Positions 1 through 7,876 are shown, counted from the stretch's first letter. The stretch: 64,000 nucleotides of DNA from Paractinoplanes lichenicola (GCF_016785085.1 NZ_JAENHO010000001.1:868001-932000), one strand, 5' to 3'. The notes: generated by a model not told the origin, from the letters alone. Made by a program: numbers and translations.

Positions 1-100
1 CTCGCAATTCCCGCAGATGTGGCAGCGGGCCGGGCTGTCGTTCGCGGCCCTGCTCGACGTGCTGATCGCCACGCCCCGGCGCACCCACAGCCGACCGTGA
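1..100 (+). CDS. C-terminal fragment of an unidentified protein
   Basis: The window opens inside a reading frame that runs from base 2 to a TGA at 98-100, giving 32 residues that end in ATPRRTHSRP. The codons have G/C third positions like real genes here. Too little remains to name a family. The PadR gene begins 52 bases further on in the same direction but has its own promoter signals. Confidence 0.45.
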   Translation, partial: SQFPQMWQRAGLSFAALLDVLIATPRRTHSRP

Positions 101-123
101 CGTCGCTTTGCCAGGCTTCACCG

Positions 124-144
124 ATATACCGATCAACTGTATAT
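124..144 (+). promoter_or_regulatory. PadR-type dyad operator and -10 region
   Basis: ATATAC (124-129), nine bases, then GTATAT (139-144) is a perfect 6-bp inverted repeat just ahead of the PadR start. TATATT at 140-145 is a good -10 hexamer, and about 7 bases downstream lies the ATG at 153, so the mRNA may be leaderless. A regulator bound here would cover its own promoter, as PadR proteins commonly do. The match to a PadR site is by general form only. Confidence 0.5.
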
Positions 145-152
145 TGGCGCGC

Positions 153-467
153 ATGCGACGACCGAGCTTTCTGATCCTGTCGGCGCTGGCCCCGGCCCCG
201 CTGCACGGCTATGCGGTGATCAAGGAGGTGGCGCGGCTGTCGGCGGACCAGAAACGCCTCGCCGCCGGCACGTTGTATGCGGCGCTCGACCGGCTCAGCG
301 ACGAAGGTCTCGTCGAGGTCGACCGTGAGGAGACTGTCGACGGCCGGCTCCGCCGCTACTACCGGCTGACCGATCAGGGCATCGCCACGCTGGCCGCCGA
401 GGCCGAGCAGATGCGCCGCGACGCCCGCATGGTCACCCAACGGTTGAGCGCAGTCCGCCCCGCCTGA
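153..467 (+). CDS. PadR family transcriptional regulator
   Basis: Encodes 104 residues beginning MRRPSFLILSALAPAPLHGY, the typical PadR winged-helix start (fLiLsaL...HGY.i.kev). The wing ends in RRYYRLTDQG, the family's (G/R)RxRkYYxLTxxG signature. An upstream in-frame ATG at 108 would read through the probable promoter and operator, so the ATG at 153 is preferred. The membrane protein at 490 follows after 22 bases and is probably co-transcribed; a PadR gene paired with such a protein is a common actinobacterial arrangement. PadR members usually repress their own operon in response to a ligand or stress; the ligand here is unknown. Confidence 0.9.
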   Translation: MRRPSFLILSALAPAPLHGYAVIKEVARLSADQKRLAAGTLYAALDRLSDEGLVEVDREETVDGRLRRYYRLTDQGIATLAAEAEQMRRDARMVTQRLSAVRPA

Positions 468-489
468 CCCGGCCTCGGAAGGGATCACC

Positions 490-1539
490 ATGCCCGGCGA
501 CCTCAGCATCGCGCGTCTGGAGCGCAGGTATCGGCGATGGCTGCTGGCCTACCCCCGGGCGTATCGGCACGAGCGCGGTCCGGAGATCCTCGCGACGCTG
601 CTCGACGCGGCCGACCCGGGCCGGTCGCGGCCGGCCCCGCGCGAGGCCGCGCTGCTGCTGCGGCACGGCCTCGGCCGGCGTCTCGCCGAGTTCGGCCGCC
701 GGGCGTTCGTGATCGCGGCGGTCGCGGCCGTGCTCGGCGGGCTCAGCGGGATCGCGCTCGGCTCGTGGCTGGCCTGGCGCGACGTGGACCCGATGGCGCC
801 CGGCAAGGCCACCGCGATCGCCCTGGCGCCCACGGTCCTGCCGGTCCCCTTCGACAACAAGGCCAGCCAGTTCGGGCGGCAGACCTTCTGGAACCCGTAC
901 AGCAAGAACACGTTGCACGGCGGCACCGGCGTACGGGTGGGCCGCACCAGCGTGACCGGCTCGATGCCCCAGCGCACCGGCGTCGAACAGCTCGCCACCG
1001 CCGTCGCCGGGCAGATGCGCGCCCACGGCTGGCGGGACGTGCGCATCACCGTCGAGGGCGATGGGCCCAGCAGGTTCGCCGAGGTGACCGGCACGCGCAC
1101 CGGCTATCTCGCCGCTGTGCAGATCGGGCAATACTCCACCGGGCTGAACCTCGACCTGATGTGGGCCGAGCCACCCGGCCACCTGCATGACACCGTCCTC
1201 GGCGGCCTGGCCGGCGCGCTGCTCGGCGCCCTGCTCGGGCTTTACACCGCCAAGCGCATGCGCCGTTACGGCCCGGGCCGGCAACGGGCCTACTCCCGGC
1301 TCTGCGTCACCACGCTGCTGCTGCTCGCCCCGGCCTGCCTCGGCAACATCCCCACTTCGACCGGTTCCCTGCTGGCCAACACCCACCGCAACGGTCACGG
1401 CCCCTCGGTCTACTGGGGCGGTTTCGTGGTCTTCGGGGCGGAGCCGCTCGCCATTCTGGCCCTGCTCCCGATCCTCGCGATCGCCGTCTGCTGCGTCTGG
1501 CCACAGCGGGCACCCGTCCGCACCCCCACCACAGCCTGA
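490..1539 (+). CDS. PadR-linked multi-span membrane protein
   Basis: 349 residues, with a GGAAGGG ribosome site just upstream. The N-terminal 60 residues are cytoplasmic and carry the motif YRRWLLAYPRAYRHERGPEI, seen in actinobacterial proteins encoded next to PadR regulators. Hydrophobic segments are at about residues 74-96, 237-255, 275-292 and 313-335, with a roughly 130-residue region between the first two that is probably extracytoplasmic. No enzyme motif was seen. It is probably the target or sensor partner of the PadR regulator. The function is unknown; this is a family-level description only. Confidence 0.75.
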   Translation: MPGDLSIARLERRYRRWLLAYPRAYRHERGPEILATLLDAADPGRSRPAPREAALLLRHGLGRRLAEFGRRAFVIAAVAAVLGGLSGIALGSWLAWRDVDPMAPGKATAIALAPTVLPVPFDNKASQFGRQTFWNPYSKNTLHGGTGVRVGRTSVTGSMPQRTGVEQLATAVAGQMRAHGWRDVRITVEGDGPSRFAEVTGTRTGYLAAVQIGQYSTGLNLDLMWAEPPGHLHDTVLGGLAGALLGALLGLYTAKRMRRYGPGRQRAYSRLCVTTLLLLAPACLGNIPTSTGSLLANTHRNGHGPSVYWGGFVVFGAEPLAILALLPILAIAVCCVWPQRAPVRTPTTA

Positions 1540-1549
1540 GCAGAGACGT

Positions 1550-1846
1550 TCAGACCCACGGCGGCACCCGGTGGCGTTCAGACGGCCAGAGGCGTCCGGT
1601 CGGTGCATCCATCAGCCGGTCGGATCGCACGCGATATGACCGCACCACGCGGGTGTTTCCCATCCGGCCCGCGTCGAAGGATGAGGCTTCATCCCGGGGA
1701 TCAAGACGAGACTGCCGTCGCTTCGCGGTCGCAAGACTGTGGACACCGTCTCTTGCCGGACGCTTGCTGGGCCGAAGGAAGCTCAGGACAGCGAGGGTCA
1801 TCAAGGCGAACGAGACAGCAAGAAGCGACATGAGAGCGAAGCGCAT
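1550..1846 (-). CDS. Possible small membrane-anchored protein
   Basis: A 98-residue frame starts with MRFALMSLLAVSFALMTLA, a convincing membrane segment, followed by a basic hydrophilic tail. It lies in the 457-base interval between the PadR-linked gene and the GntR gene. No clear ribosome site was found (GGGAGAG is about 26 bases upstream), and codon third positions are less G/C-biased than in neighbours. It may be a genuine short gene or a chance frame. Apart from this frame I see nothing in 1540-1996. Confidence 0.3.
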   Translation of the reverse strand: MRFALMSLLAVSFALMTLAVLSFLRPSKRPARDGVHSLATAKRRQSRLDPRDEASSFDAGRMGNTRVVRSYRVRSDRLMDAPTGRLWPSERHRVPPWV

Positions 1847-1996
1847 GACCCGAACGTAATCGCGGCATCTCTCCCAGTCACCGGCCGCGCATTCTGATAA
1901 GCGTGATGATCGGCCGGTACAGGTTTGCCGAGCCGAGTCGCCATCACCGCGGACGTACTAATCAGAACGGGCGAAGCACTGACCCCTGCGGAGGCG

Positions 1997-2752
1997 TCAG
2001 TCGGTGATGGAGGCGCGGAACGTGTAGCGGTCGCCGCGGTAGGCCTGCACGGTCAGTTCGATCGGGACGCCTTCTTGGTTGAACGTGAGCTGGGTGGCCG
2101 ACAGGATCGGGACCGGGCCGGTGATCTCCAGGTGGTCGCGTTCGTCGTCGGTGGCGTTGCGGGCTTCGACCGAGTAGTCGGCATAGTGCGGTTGCTGGCG
2201 GGGTGACGCCGCTCGTAGCACCTCGTAGAGGGAGTTGCGGCTGAAGTCCGTGGTGGCCAGTTCGGGGGCGATCGCCAGGGGCAGGCGGTTGTGCTCGAGC
2301 GCGATGACCAGGTCGTTGAGGTAGCGCAGGCGGCGCATCTCGAACAGGTCGGCGCCGGCCACCGTACGCAGCAGCTCGGCCTCGCGGCTGGTGGCCGGGC
2401 GGACCTTGCTGACCAGCACACGGTTGTGGATGGCCAGGCCACGCTGGGCGGCCAGGTCGGCGAAGCCCATCACCCGGCCCGCGGTGCCCGCGCCGCGCTG
2501 CACGGGCGCGGCGGCCACGGCCCAGCCCCGGGCCGGCAGGGAGACCAGCACGCCGCGTTCACGCAGCTCACCCAGGGCGGCCCGGATCGTCACGCGCGAG
2601 ACGGCGTAGCGCTCGGCCAGCTGGCGCTCGGAGGGCAGCCGCGCGCCGTCGGTGCCGTCGGCGGCCCGCAGGTCGTCGTGGATGCGCTCGGCCAGCCGCA
2701 GATAGAGCGGGAGGGCGTCCGGGCCGATCAAGGGGCTGGTCTGCACCGGCAC
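1997..2752 (-). CDS. GntR/HutC-family regulator of the amino-sugar operon
   Basis: About 251 residues. The N-terminal winged helix reads PLYLRLAERIHDDL...LPSERQLAERYAVSRVTIRAAL, the GntR signature; the rest is a UTRA-type ligand domain (for example RLRYLNDLVIALEHNRLP and PILSATQLTFNQEGVPIE). It belongs to the HutC subfamily, whose members sense sugar phosphates or similar metabolites. The frame is open far upstream, but that part is antisense to agaS and crosses the agaS promoter. The start is therefore placed at the GTG at 2752 (or the GTG at 2746). It is divergent from the agaS operon and probably represses it until an amino-sugar phosphate binds. Confidence 0.88.
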   Translation of the reverse strand: MPVQTSPLIGPDALPLYLRLAERIHDDLRAADGTDGARLPSERQLAERYAVSRVTIRAALGELRERGVLVSLPARGWAVAAAPVQRGAGTAGRVMGFADLAAQRGLAIHNRVLVSKVRPATSREAELLRTVAGADLFEMRRLRYLNDLVIALEHNRLPLAIAPELATTDFSRNSLYEVLRAASPRQQPHYADYSVEARNATDDERDHLEITGPVPILSATQLTFNQEGVPIELTVQAYRGDRYTFRASITD

Positions 2753-2780
2753 GACGGTACCAGGGGCCCAGGAGAAACCG

Positions 2781-2809
2781 TTGACATACCAGTTGCATAC
2801 CAGTAGCTT
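2781..2809 (+). promoter_or_regulatory. Promoter of the agaS operon with a direct-repeat operator
   Basis: TTGACA (2781-2786), a 17-base spacer and TAGCTT (2804-2809) form a strong vegetative promoter, unusually close to consensus for this genome. The spacer contains two copies of CATACCAGT at 2785-2793 and 2796-2804, one helical turn (11 bases) apart. Downstream, CCGG-AACC and GGTT-G-CCGG form an imperfect dyad at 2811-2833. These are the likely GntR binding sites, placed to block RNA polymerase. The ribosome site GGGAG (2841-2845) leads to the ATG at 2850. Confidence 0.65.
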
Positions 2810-2849
2810 TCCGGAACCAGACCAGGTTGCCGGAAACACAGGGAGCACG

Positions 2850-3941
2850 ATGAGCAGCAGCTTCACCCGGGCCGAGATCGAGCAGCAGCCGGACGTCTGG
2901 CGCGCGACCCGGAACGTCGTGGACGCCGCCCGCGCCGACGTGAACCGGGTGCTGGAAAAAACGTCGGACGAGCGCACCCGGATCGTGCTGACCGGGGCCG
3001 GCACCTCGGCGTACGCGGGGGAAGTGCTCGCACCGGAACTGGCCCGCGTCCTGAAGCGGCCGGTGGAGGCGATCGCGACCACCGACATCGTCACCGACCC
3101 GCAGGCGGTGACCGCGGGCGACCGGCCGGTGCTGCTGGTGTCGTTCGCCCGCAGCGGCAACAGCCCGGAGTCGGTCGCGGCGGCCGAGCTGATCGACCAG
3201 CTGGCCCCGGCCGCGCACCACCTGGTGATCACCTGCGACGGTGCCGGGCGGCTGGCGCGCACATTCCAGAACGCGCCCAACGCCGCCGTGGTGACGCTGC
3301 CGGCCGAGACCAACGACCGCGGCTTCGCCATGACGTCGTCGTTCACCTCGATGGTGCTCGCCGCCTACCTGTGCCTGGCCGGCGAGGCCGACGTCGACGC
3401 GCTGGCCGAGGCGGCCGCGACCGTGCTGGCCGGCGCCGACCGGATCGAGCGGACGGTGACCGCGCTCCGGCCGGGCCGCATCGTCTATCTGGGCTCGGGC
3501 AGCCTCAAGGGCCTGGCCCGCGAGGCGGCGCTCAAGACGCTCGAGCTGACCGCGGGCACGACCGTCGCGCTGGGCGAGTCGTCGCTGGGCTTCCGGCACG
3601 GGCCCAAGGCCGCCCTCACCCCGGACACGCTCGCGGTCGTCTTCGTCTCCGGCGACGACTACCGGCGCGCGTACGACCTCGACCTGGCCCGCGAGCTCAG
3701 CACCGGCCTCGGCGCCGAGCGGGTGGTGCTGGTCGACGCCGACGGCACGTGGCCCGTCCCGCGCGCACCCGGGCTCCCGGACGCGCTGTGGGCCCTCGTC
3801 GCGGTCATCACCGCCCAGCTCACCGCCTTGACCTGCTCGCTGGCGGCCGGGCTGACCCCGGACAACCCGTTCCCCGGCGGCGAGGTCAACCGCGTCGTGC
3901 AGGGAGTGGTCATTCACCCGTACGGCGAAAGGCGGTCCTGA
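2850..3941 (+). CDS. agaS: AgaS-type SIS-domain galactosamine-6-phosphate deaminase/isomerase
   Basis: 363 residues with two SIS domains. The first contains VLTGAGTSAYAGE and SFARSGNSPESVAA, the second YLGSGSLKGLAREAALK, ELTAG and GFRHGPK; the end reads GEVNRVVQGVVIHPYG. These blocks match E. coli AgaS almost in order. The family converts galactosamine 6-phosphate to tagatose 6-phosphate and ammonia in the cytosol. The start is the ATG preceded by GGGAG; the open frame further upstream crosses the promoter. It is the first gene of a tightly packed five-gene operon, and the downstream tagatose kinase and aldolase support the assignment. Confidence 0.88.
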   Translation: MSSSFTRAEIEQQPDVWRATRNVVDAARADVNRVLEKTSDERTRIVLTGAGTSAYAGEVLAPELARVLKRPVEAIATTDIVTDPQAVTAGDRPVLLVSFARSGNSPESVAAAELIDQLAPAAHHLVITCDGAGRLARTFQNAPNAAVVTLPAETNDRGFAMTSSFTSMVLAAYLCLAGEADVDALAEAAATVLAGADRIERTVTALRPGRIVYLGSGSLKGLAREAALKTLELTAGTTVALGESSLGFRHGPKAALTPDTLAVVFVSGDDYRRAYDLDLARELSTGLGAERVVLVDADGTWPVPRAPGLPDALWALVAVITAQLTALTCSLAAGLTPDNPFPGGEVNRVVQGVVIHPYGERRS

Positions 3942-3942
3942 G

Positions 3943-4863
3943 ATGTATCTCGGTGTGGACGGCGGCGGGACCAAGACGGCCTTCTGCCTGATCGACGACG
4001 ACGGCGCGATCGTGGCCTCGGCCCGCACGGCCAGCATCTACTACCTGATGAGCGGGATCGAGATCGTCGAGCCGCTGCTGGCCCAGGGCGTGGCCGACGT
4101 GTGCGCGAGCGCGGGCATCAAACCCGAGGACATCGCGTACGCGTTCTTCGGGATCCCCTGCTACGGCGAGGTCCTGCCCGACGTACCGAAGCTCGACGCT
4201 CTTCCGAAAACTGTGCTCGGCACCGACCGGTACCGCTGCGGCAACGACATGATCTGTGGCTGGGCCGGCTCGCTGGGCGCCGCCGACGGCATCAACGTGG
4301 TCGCCGGCACCGGCTCGATCGCGTACGGCGAGAACGGCGAGCGCAAGTCGCGGGCCGGTGGCTGGGGCGAGATCTTCGGCGACGAGGGCTCGGCCCACTG
4401 GGTCGCCATCCGCGGGCTCAACGCGTTCAGCAAGATGGGTGACGGGCGGCTGCCGCGCGGCCCGCTCGCCGGCATCCTGCGCGCCCGGCTCGACCTGACC
4501 GACGACCTCGAGATCGTCGACGTCGTGCTCAACCGCTGGCAGGGCGACCGAGCCAAGATCGCCGCCCTGAGCACCGCGGTCAGCGAGGCCGCCGACGCCG
4601 GCGACACCGCGAGCGCGGACATCCTGCGCGACGCCGGCCGCGAGCTCGCCGAGATGGTCGACGCCGAGGCCCGCGTCCTCGAATTCGGGACTCAGCAACT
4701 GATCCCGGTCTCCTACTCCGGCGGCATGCTCACCAGCCCGCTGCTGCTCGACTCGTTCCGCCGGTCGCTCGACGGGCGCTACGACCTGCGCGAACCACTC
4801 TTCCCCCCGGACCACGGCGCGGCCCTGTACGCCGCCCGACTGTCGAACGGACCCCGCACATGA
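3943..4863 (+). CDS. BadF/BadG-type amino-sugar kinase
   Basis: 306 residues. The N-terminus YLGVDGGGTKTAFCLID holds the phosphate-1 loop of the ASKHA fold; further conserved blocks are GTGSIAYG, AGGWGEIFGDEGSAHWVA and PVSYSGGM. The BadF/BadG/BcrA/BcrD ATPase family includes N-acetylglucosamine kinases. In this operon the likely substrate is galactosamine or N-acetylgalactosamine, phosphorylated at O6 to feed AgaS. It starts one base after the agaS stop and overlaps the permease start by ATGA, so it is translationally coupled. The substrate is inferred from context. Confidence 0.82.
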   Translation: MYLGVDGGGTKTAFCLIDDDGAIVASARTASIYYLMSGIEIVEPLLAQGVADVCASAGIKPEDIAYAFFGIPCYGEVLPDVPKLDALPKTVLGTDRYRCGNDMICGWAGSLGAADGINVVAGTGSIAYGENGERKSRAGGWGEIFGDEGSAHWVAIRGLNAFSKMGDGRLPRGPLAGILRARLDLTDDLEIVDVVLNRWQGDRAKIAALSTAVSEAADAGDTASADILRDAGRELAEMVDAEARVLEFGTQQLIPVSYSGGMLTSPLLLDSFRRSLDGRYDLREPLFPPDHGAALYAARLSNGPRT

Positions 4864-5774
4864 CCTCTCTGAGCACCGCCACCGGCCGTCGCACCGGCTG
4901 GATCCCGTACGCCGCTCTGCTCGTGCTCTTCTGGGGTGTCTGGGGCGCGTTCTCCAGCCAGCCGACCAGCAAATACGGCTACCCCGACGGCATGGTCTAC
5001 ATCATCTGGTCGATCACGATGCTGATCCCGGCCATGGCCGCGCTGCGCGGGAACACCTTCGACCGCCGGCCGGTCGCCGCCGCGTACGGGCTGATTGTGG
5101 GTCTGACCGGGGCGGGCGGGCAGCTGCTGCTGTTCAAGGCGCTGACCATCGGCCCCGCGTACATCATCTTCCCGATCATCGCCCTCTCCCCCGCCATCAC
5201 CGTGATCATGGCGCTGGTCGCGCTCAAGGAACGCCTGACCCGGCTGGCCGTGATCGGTGTGGTGCTGGCCCTGGTCGCGATCGTGCTGTTCTCCGTCGCG
5301 CCCAGCGACGAGGGCGTCGACGCCGGGCCGTACCTGATCCTCGCCGTGCTGATCTGCATCGCGTGGGGTGTGCAGGCCTACTACATGCGCAAGGCCGCGC
5401 TGGCCGGGGTCAACGACGCCACCACGTTCGGCTGGATGACGATCAGCGGTCTCGTGCTGATCCCGGTCGCCCTGCTCATGATGGGCGGCTTCCCCACCGG
5501 CTTCCCGTGGCAGGCGCCCGCCCTGACCGCCGTGACCCAGGTGCTCAACGCCATCGGCGCCCTGTTCCTGGTGATGGCGATGAGCCGCGGCAAGGCGTCG
5601 GTGGTCGCGCCGATCACCAACGCGCTGGCGCCCGTGCTCACCATCGCGCTGTCGCTCGCGATCTATCAGACGCTGCCGTCGGGCTGGCAGACCGCGGGCA
5701 TCGTGCTCGCGCTGGCCGGTTCGACCCTGATGGTCTACACCACCGAGAAATCCGCCGAACTGGCCGACGGATGA
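4860..5774 (+). CDS. DMT/EamA-superfamily permease, probable amino-sugar importer
   Basis: 304 residues with about ten hydrophobic helices in two repeated halves, the first starting YAALLVLFWGVWGAFSSQP and the second YLILAVLICIAWGVQAYY. This is the EamA (drug/metabolite transporter) fold, which also contains sugar uptake permeases of the GRP/RhaT type. Its position inside a sugar-catabolic operon, with ATGA overlaps on both sides, argues for import of the free amino sugar, later phosphorylated by the kinase encoded just upstream. Classical aga operons use a PTS instead. The substrate is inferred. Confidence 0.75.
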   Translation: MTSLSTATGRRTGWIPYAALLVLFWGVWGAFSSQPTSKYGYPDGMVYIIWSITMLIPAMAALRGNTFDRRPVAAAYGLIVGLTGAGGQLLLFKALTIGPAYIIFPIIALSPAITVIMALVALKERLTRLAVIGVVLALVAIVLFSVAPSDEGVDAGPYLILAVLICIAWGVQAYYMRKAALAGVNDATTFGWMTISGLVLIPVALLMMGGFPTGFPWQAPALTAVTQVLNAIGALFLVMAMSRGKASVVAPITNALAPVLTIALSLAIYQTLPSGWQTAGIVLALAGSTLMVYTTEKSAELADG

Positions 5775-6760
5775 CCCGCGTCGTCACGGTCACGCTCAAC
5801 CCGGCCCTCGACATCACCTACGCGGTCCCAGCGTTGGCGGTCGGTTCCAGCGTACGGGTGGAGAACGTGCGCTCGCGGGCCGGCGGCAAGGGGGTCAACG
5901 TGGCCGCCGTGGTGCGCCAGCTGGGTGGCGACGCGGTTGTAGTCGCCCCGGGCGCCCGCACCGAGCCCGACCCGTTCCGCGACGGGCTCGACAGCCTGGG
6001 CCTGCGTCACCATTTGGTTCCGTCATTGGCCACCGTACGGCGGACCGTGGCCGTCGTGGGTGCGGACGGCCCGACGACCATCCTGTTGGAACCGGGCAGT
6101 CCCGCCCCGGCCGGAACCGCCGACGCCATTGCCGCCACGGTGGCTCTGGAACTGACCGGCGCCGACGCCTTGGTGGTGTCGGGCAGCGTTCCGCCCGGGC
6201 TGCCCGACGACCTGCCCGCCCGTCTGGCCCGGCTCGCCTCCGGCATTCCGGTCATCGTCGACGTGTCCGGCCCGGCGTTGCGGGCCGCGGTCGGCGCCGG
6301 CGCGATCCTCGTTCCCAACCTGTCCGAAATATCGGAAATAAGCGGCGGCGAGCCGGTCGTCGCCGCACGGGAGCTGGTTGGCCAGGGCGCGGCCGCCGTC
6401 GTCGTGACCCTGGGCGAGGACGGCGCGGTGGCCGTCACCCCCGGCGGCGCCTGGCACGCCCGTACGCCCGAAGTGGTCGACGGCAACCCGACCGGCGCCG
6501 GTGATGCCGCGACCGCGGCCCTCGCCCTGCGCCTGGCCGCCGGTGCTCTCAGGCCGGCCGACGCCGCCGGTGCTCTCAGGCCGACCGACGCCGCCGGTGC
6601 TCTCAGGCCGGCCGACGCCGCCGGCGTTTTCTGGCCGGCTGCCCTGGCCGACGTCGTTGCCACCTCGGCCGCCTGCGTGCTGCGCCCCGTGGCCGGCGAA
6701 ATCGATCTCGACGCGCGCCGCCGCTGGCTGAGCGCCATCACCGTGGAGGAACTCACGTGA
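5771..6760 (+). CDS. PfkB-family tagatose-6-phosphate / 1-phosphofructokinase
   Basis: 329 residues. VTLNPALDITY at the N-terminus, RAGGKGVNVA near residue 42 and NPTGAGDA near residue 242 are the LacC/FruK-type PfkB signatures. It phosphorylates tagatose 6-phosphate (or fructose 1-phosphate) at the other end of the sugar; with AgaS and a GatY-like aldolase in the same operon, tagatose-6-phosphate kinase is the best reading. The start is the ATG overlapping the permease stop (ATGA), and the stop overlaps the aldolase GTG. Just after the GxGD catalytic motif it carries three near-identical copies of a nine-residue repeat (GALRPADAA). Confidence 0.85.
   Translation: MTRVVTVTLNPALDITYAVPALAVGSSVRVENVRSRAGGKGVNVAAVVRQLGGDAVVVAPGARTEPDPFRDGLDSLGLRHHLVPSLATVRRTVAVVGADGPTTILLEPGSPAPAGTADAIAATVALELTGADALVVSGSVPPGLPDDLPARLARLASGIPVIVDVSGPALRAAVGAGAILVPNLSEISEISGGEPVVAARELVGQGAAAVVVTLGEDGAVAVTPGGAWHARTPEVVDGNPTGAGDAATAALALRLAAGALRPADAAGALRPTDAAGALRPADAAGVFWPAALADVVATSAACVLRPVAGEIDLDARRRWLSAITVEELT
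6541..6621 (+). repeat. 27-bp in-frame tandem repeat inside the PfkB gene
   Basis: Three consecutive 27-base copies start at 6541, 6568 and 6595; copy 2 differs from the others by one base (GACC for GGCC). A decayed fourth copy follows to about 6640. Each encodes GALRP(A/T)DAA and the frame is kept, so the protein gains an Ala-rich loop near its C-terminus. Confidence 0.9.
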
Positions 6761-7617
6761 GCCTGTTGACCGATCTTCGAGGCAGCGGCCGCGCGGTCGG
6801 CGCCTTCAACGCGATCCTGCTCGAACACGCCGAAGCCATCGTGACCGGCGCCGAACAGGCCGGGCTGCCGGTCATCCTGCAGATCTCGCAGAACGCGGCG
6901 CGCTACCACGGCTCGCTGGCCCCGTTCGCCACCGCCTGCCTGAGCCTGGCTTCGGCCGCCACGGTGCCGGTGACCGTCCACCTCGACCACGCCGAGGACG
7001 AAACCCTGATCGACCAGGCCGTCGCCTTAGGCCTGCGCTCGGTGATGTTCGACGCGGCCACCCTCCCGTACGAGGAGAACGTGGCCCGCACCCGCGCGGT
7101 CGTGCAGCGCTGCCACGCCGTCGGCTGCCTGGTCGAGGCCGAACTGGGCGAGATCGGCGGCAAGGACGGCGCCCACGCCCCCGGAGTACGCACCGACCCT
7201 CTCCAGGCGGCCGCCTTCGTCGAGGCAACCGGCGTGGACTCGCTGGCCGTCGCCGTCGGCTCGTCCCACGCCATGTCCAGCCGCGACGCCCGCCTCGACG
7301 TCGACCTGATCGGCCGGCTCGCCACTGCGGTGCCGGTGCCACTGGTGCTGCACGGCTCATCCGGAGTGCCCGACACCGGGCTGCGCGAGGCCGCCGCCGT
7401 AGGCATCACGAAGGTCAACGTCGGCACCCTGCTCAACCGGGTGCTGACCGAGACTGTCCGCGATGTGCTGGCCGACCAGGACACCCTGACCGACCCTCGC
7501 AAGTACCTGAAGCCGGGGCGCGACGCCGTACGGGCCGAGGTCACCCGCCTGCTCCAGCTGCTCGACGGAGCCGGCCCCGGCGTCAGCTCTCCAGAGCGGA
7601 GAACGCAGGCCGCATAG
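6757..7617 (+). CDS. Class II ketose-bisphosphate aldolase (GatY/KbaY-like)
   Basis: 286 residues. VHLDHAED supplies a zinc-ligand His, followed by SVMFDAATLPYEENV, EAELGEIGGKD, VGSSHAM and PLVLHGSSGVPD, all class II aldolase landmarks; KVNVGTLLN is the phosphate-binding stretch. It cleaves tagatose (or fructose) 1,6-bisphosphate to glyceraldehyde 3-phosphate and dihydroxyacetone phosphate. The GTG start overlaps the kinase stop (GTGA), so it is coupled to it. It is the last gene of the operon and completes the path from galactosamine to triose phosphates; a GC-rich hairpin follows. Confidence 0.9.
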   Translation: MSLLTDLRGSGRAVGAFNAILLEHAEAIVTGAEQAGLPVILQISQNAARYHGSLAPFATACLSLASAATVPVTVHLDHAEDETLIDQAVALGLRSVMFDAATLPYEENVARTRAVVQRCHAVGCLVEAELGEIGGKDGAHAPGVRTDPLQAAAFVEATGVDSLAVAVGSSHAMSSRDARLDVDLIGRLATAVPVPLVLHGSSGVPDTGLREAAAVGITKVNVGTLLNRVLTETVRDVLADQDTLTDPRKYLKPGRDAVRAEVTRLLQLLDGAGPGVSSPERRTQAA

Positions 7618-7629
7618 TGGCGGACCCTG

Positions 7630-7660
7630 GCGCGGCCGCACTCGTCGTCGGCGGCCGCGC
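7630..7660 (+). terminator. Hairpin terminator of the agaS operon
   Basis: GCGCGGCCGC (7630-7639) and GCGGCCGCGC (7651-7660) are perfect complements around an 11-base loop, 12 bases after the aldolase stop. There is no T-run, which is usual for actinomycete terminators. Confidence 0.65.
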
Positions 7661-7687
7661 GCGGTTCCGCTTCGCACTACGCTTTGA

Positions 7688-7839
7688 GCATCCTAGGAAC
7701 CTCGGTTGGTTCTGTTCTTCGTTTTCACCGTGAGTCCGGTGGCACTGATCGGGTCGCCACGCTCTGTGCATCCTAGGAACCTGGGTTGATTCGGTTCGCC
7801 TCTTTCACCATGAGTCCGGTGGCACCGATCGGGTCGCCA
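7688..7839. repeat. Two-copy 72-base intergenic repeat (80-base period)
   Basis: Copy 1 (7688-7759) and copy 2 (7768-7839) both start GCATCCTAGGAACCT, share GTTTTCACC/CTTTCACCa TGAGTCCGGTGGCAC in the middle and end GATCGGGTCGCCA. Each contains a TCCTAGGA palindrome near the start and a short stem (GTGGC with GCCAC) at the end. The element lies between the aldolase terminator and a 15-base minisatellite and does not look coding. Its function is unknown. Confidence 0.8.
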
Positions 7840-7876
7840 GTGCGGCCACGGGCACTCGGACTGTCTCGCTACGGGC

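Noticed and set aside
2753..3346. N-terminal extension of the GntR gene
   Set aside because: The open frame runs upstream through the agaS promoter and is antisense to agaS; the winged-helix signature starts right after the GTG at 2752 or 2746.
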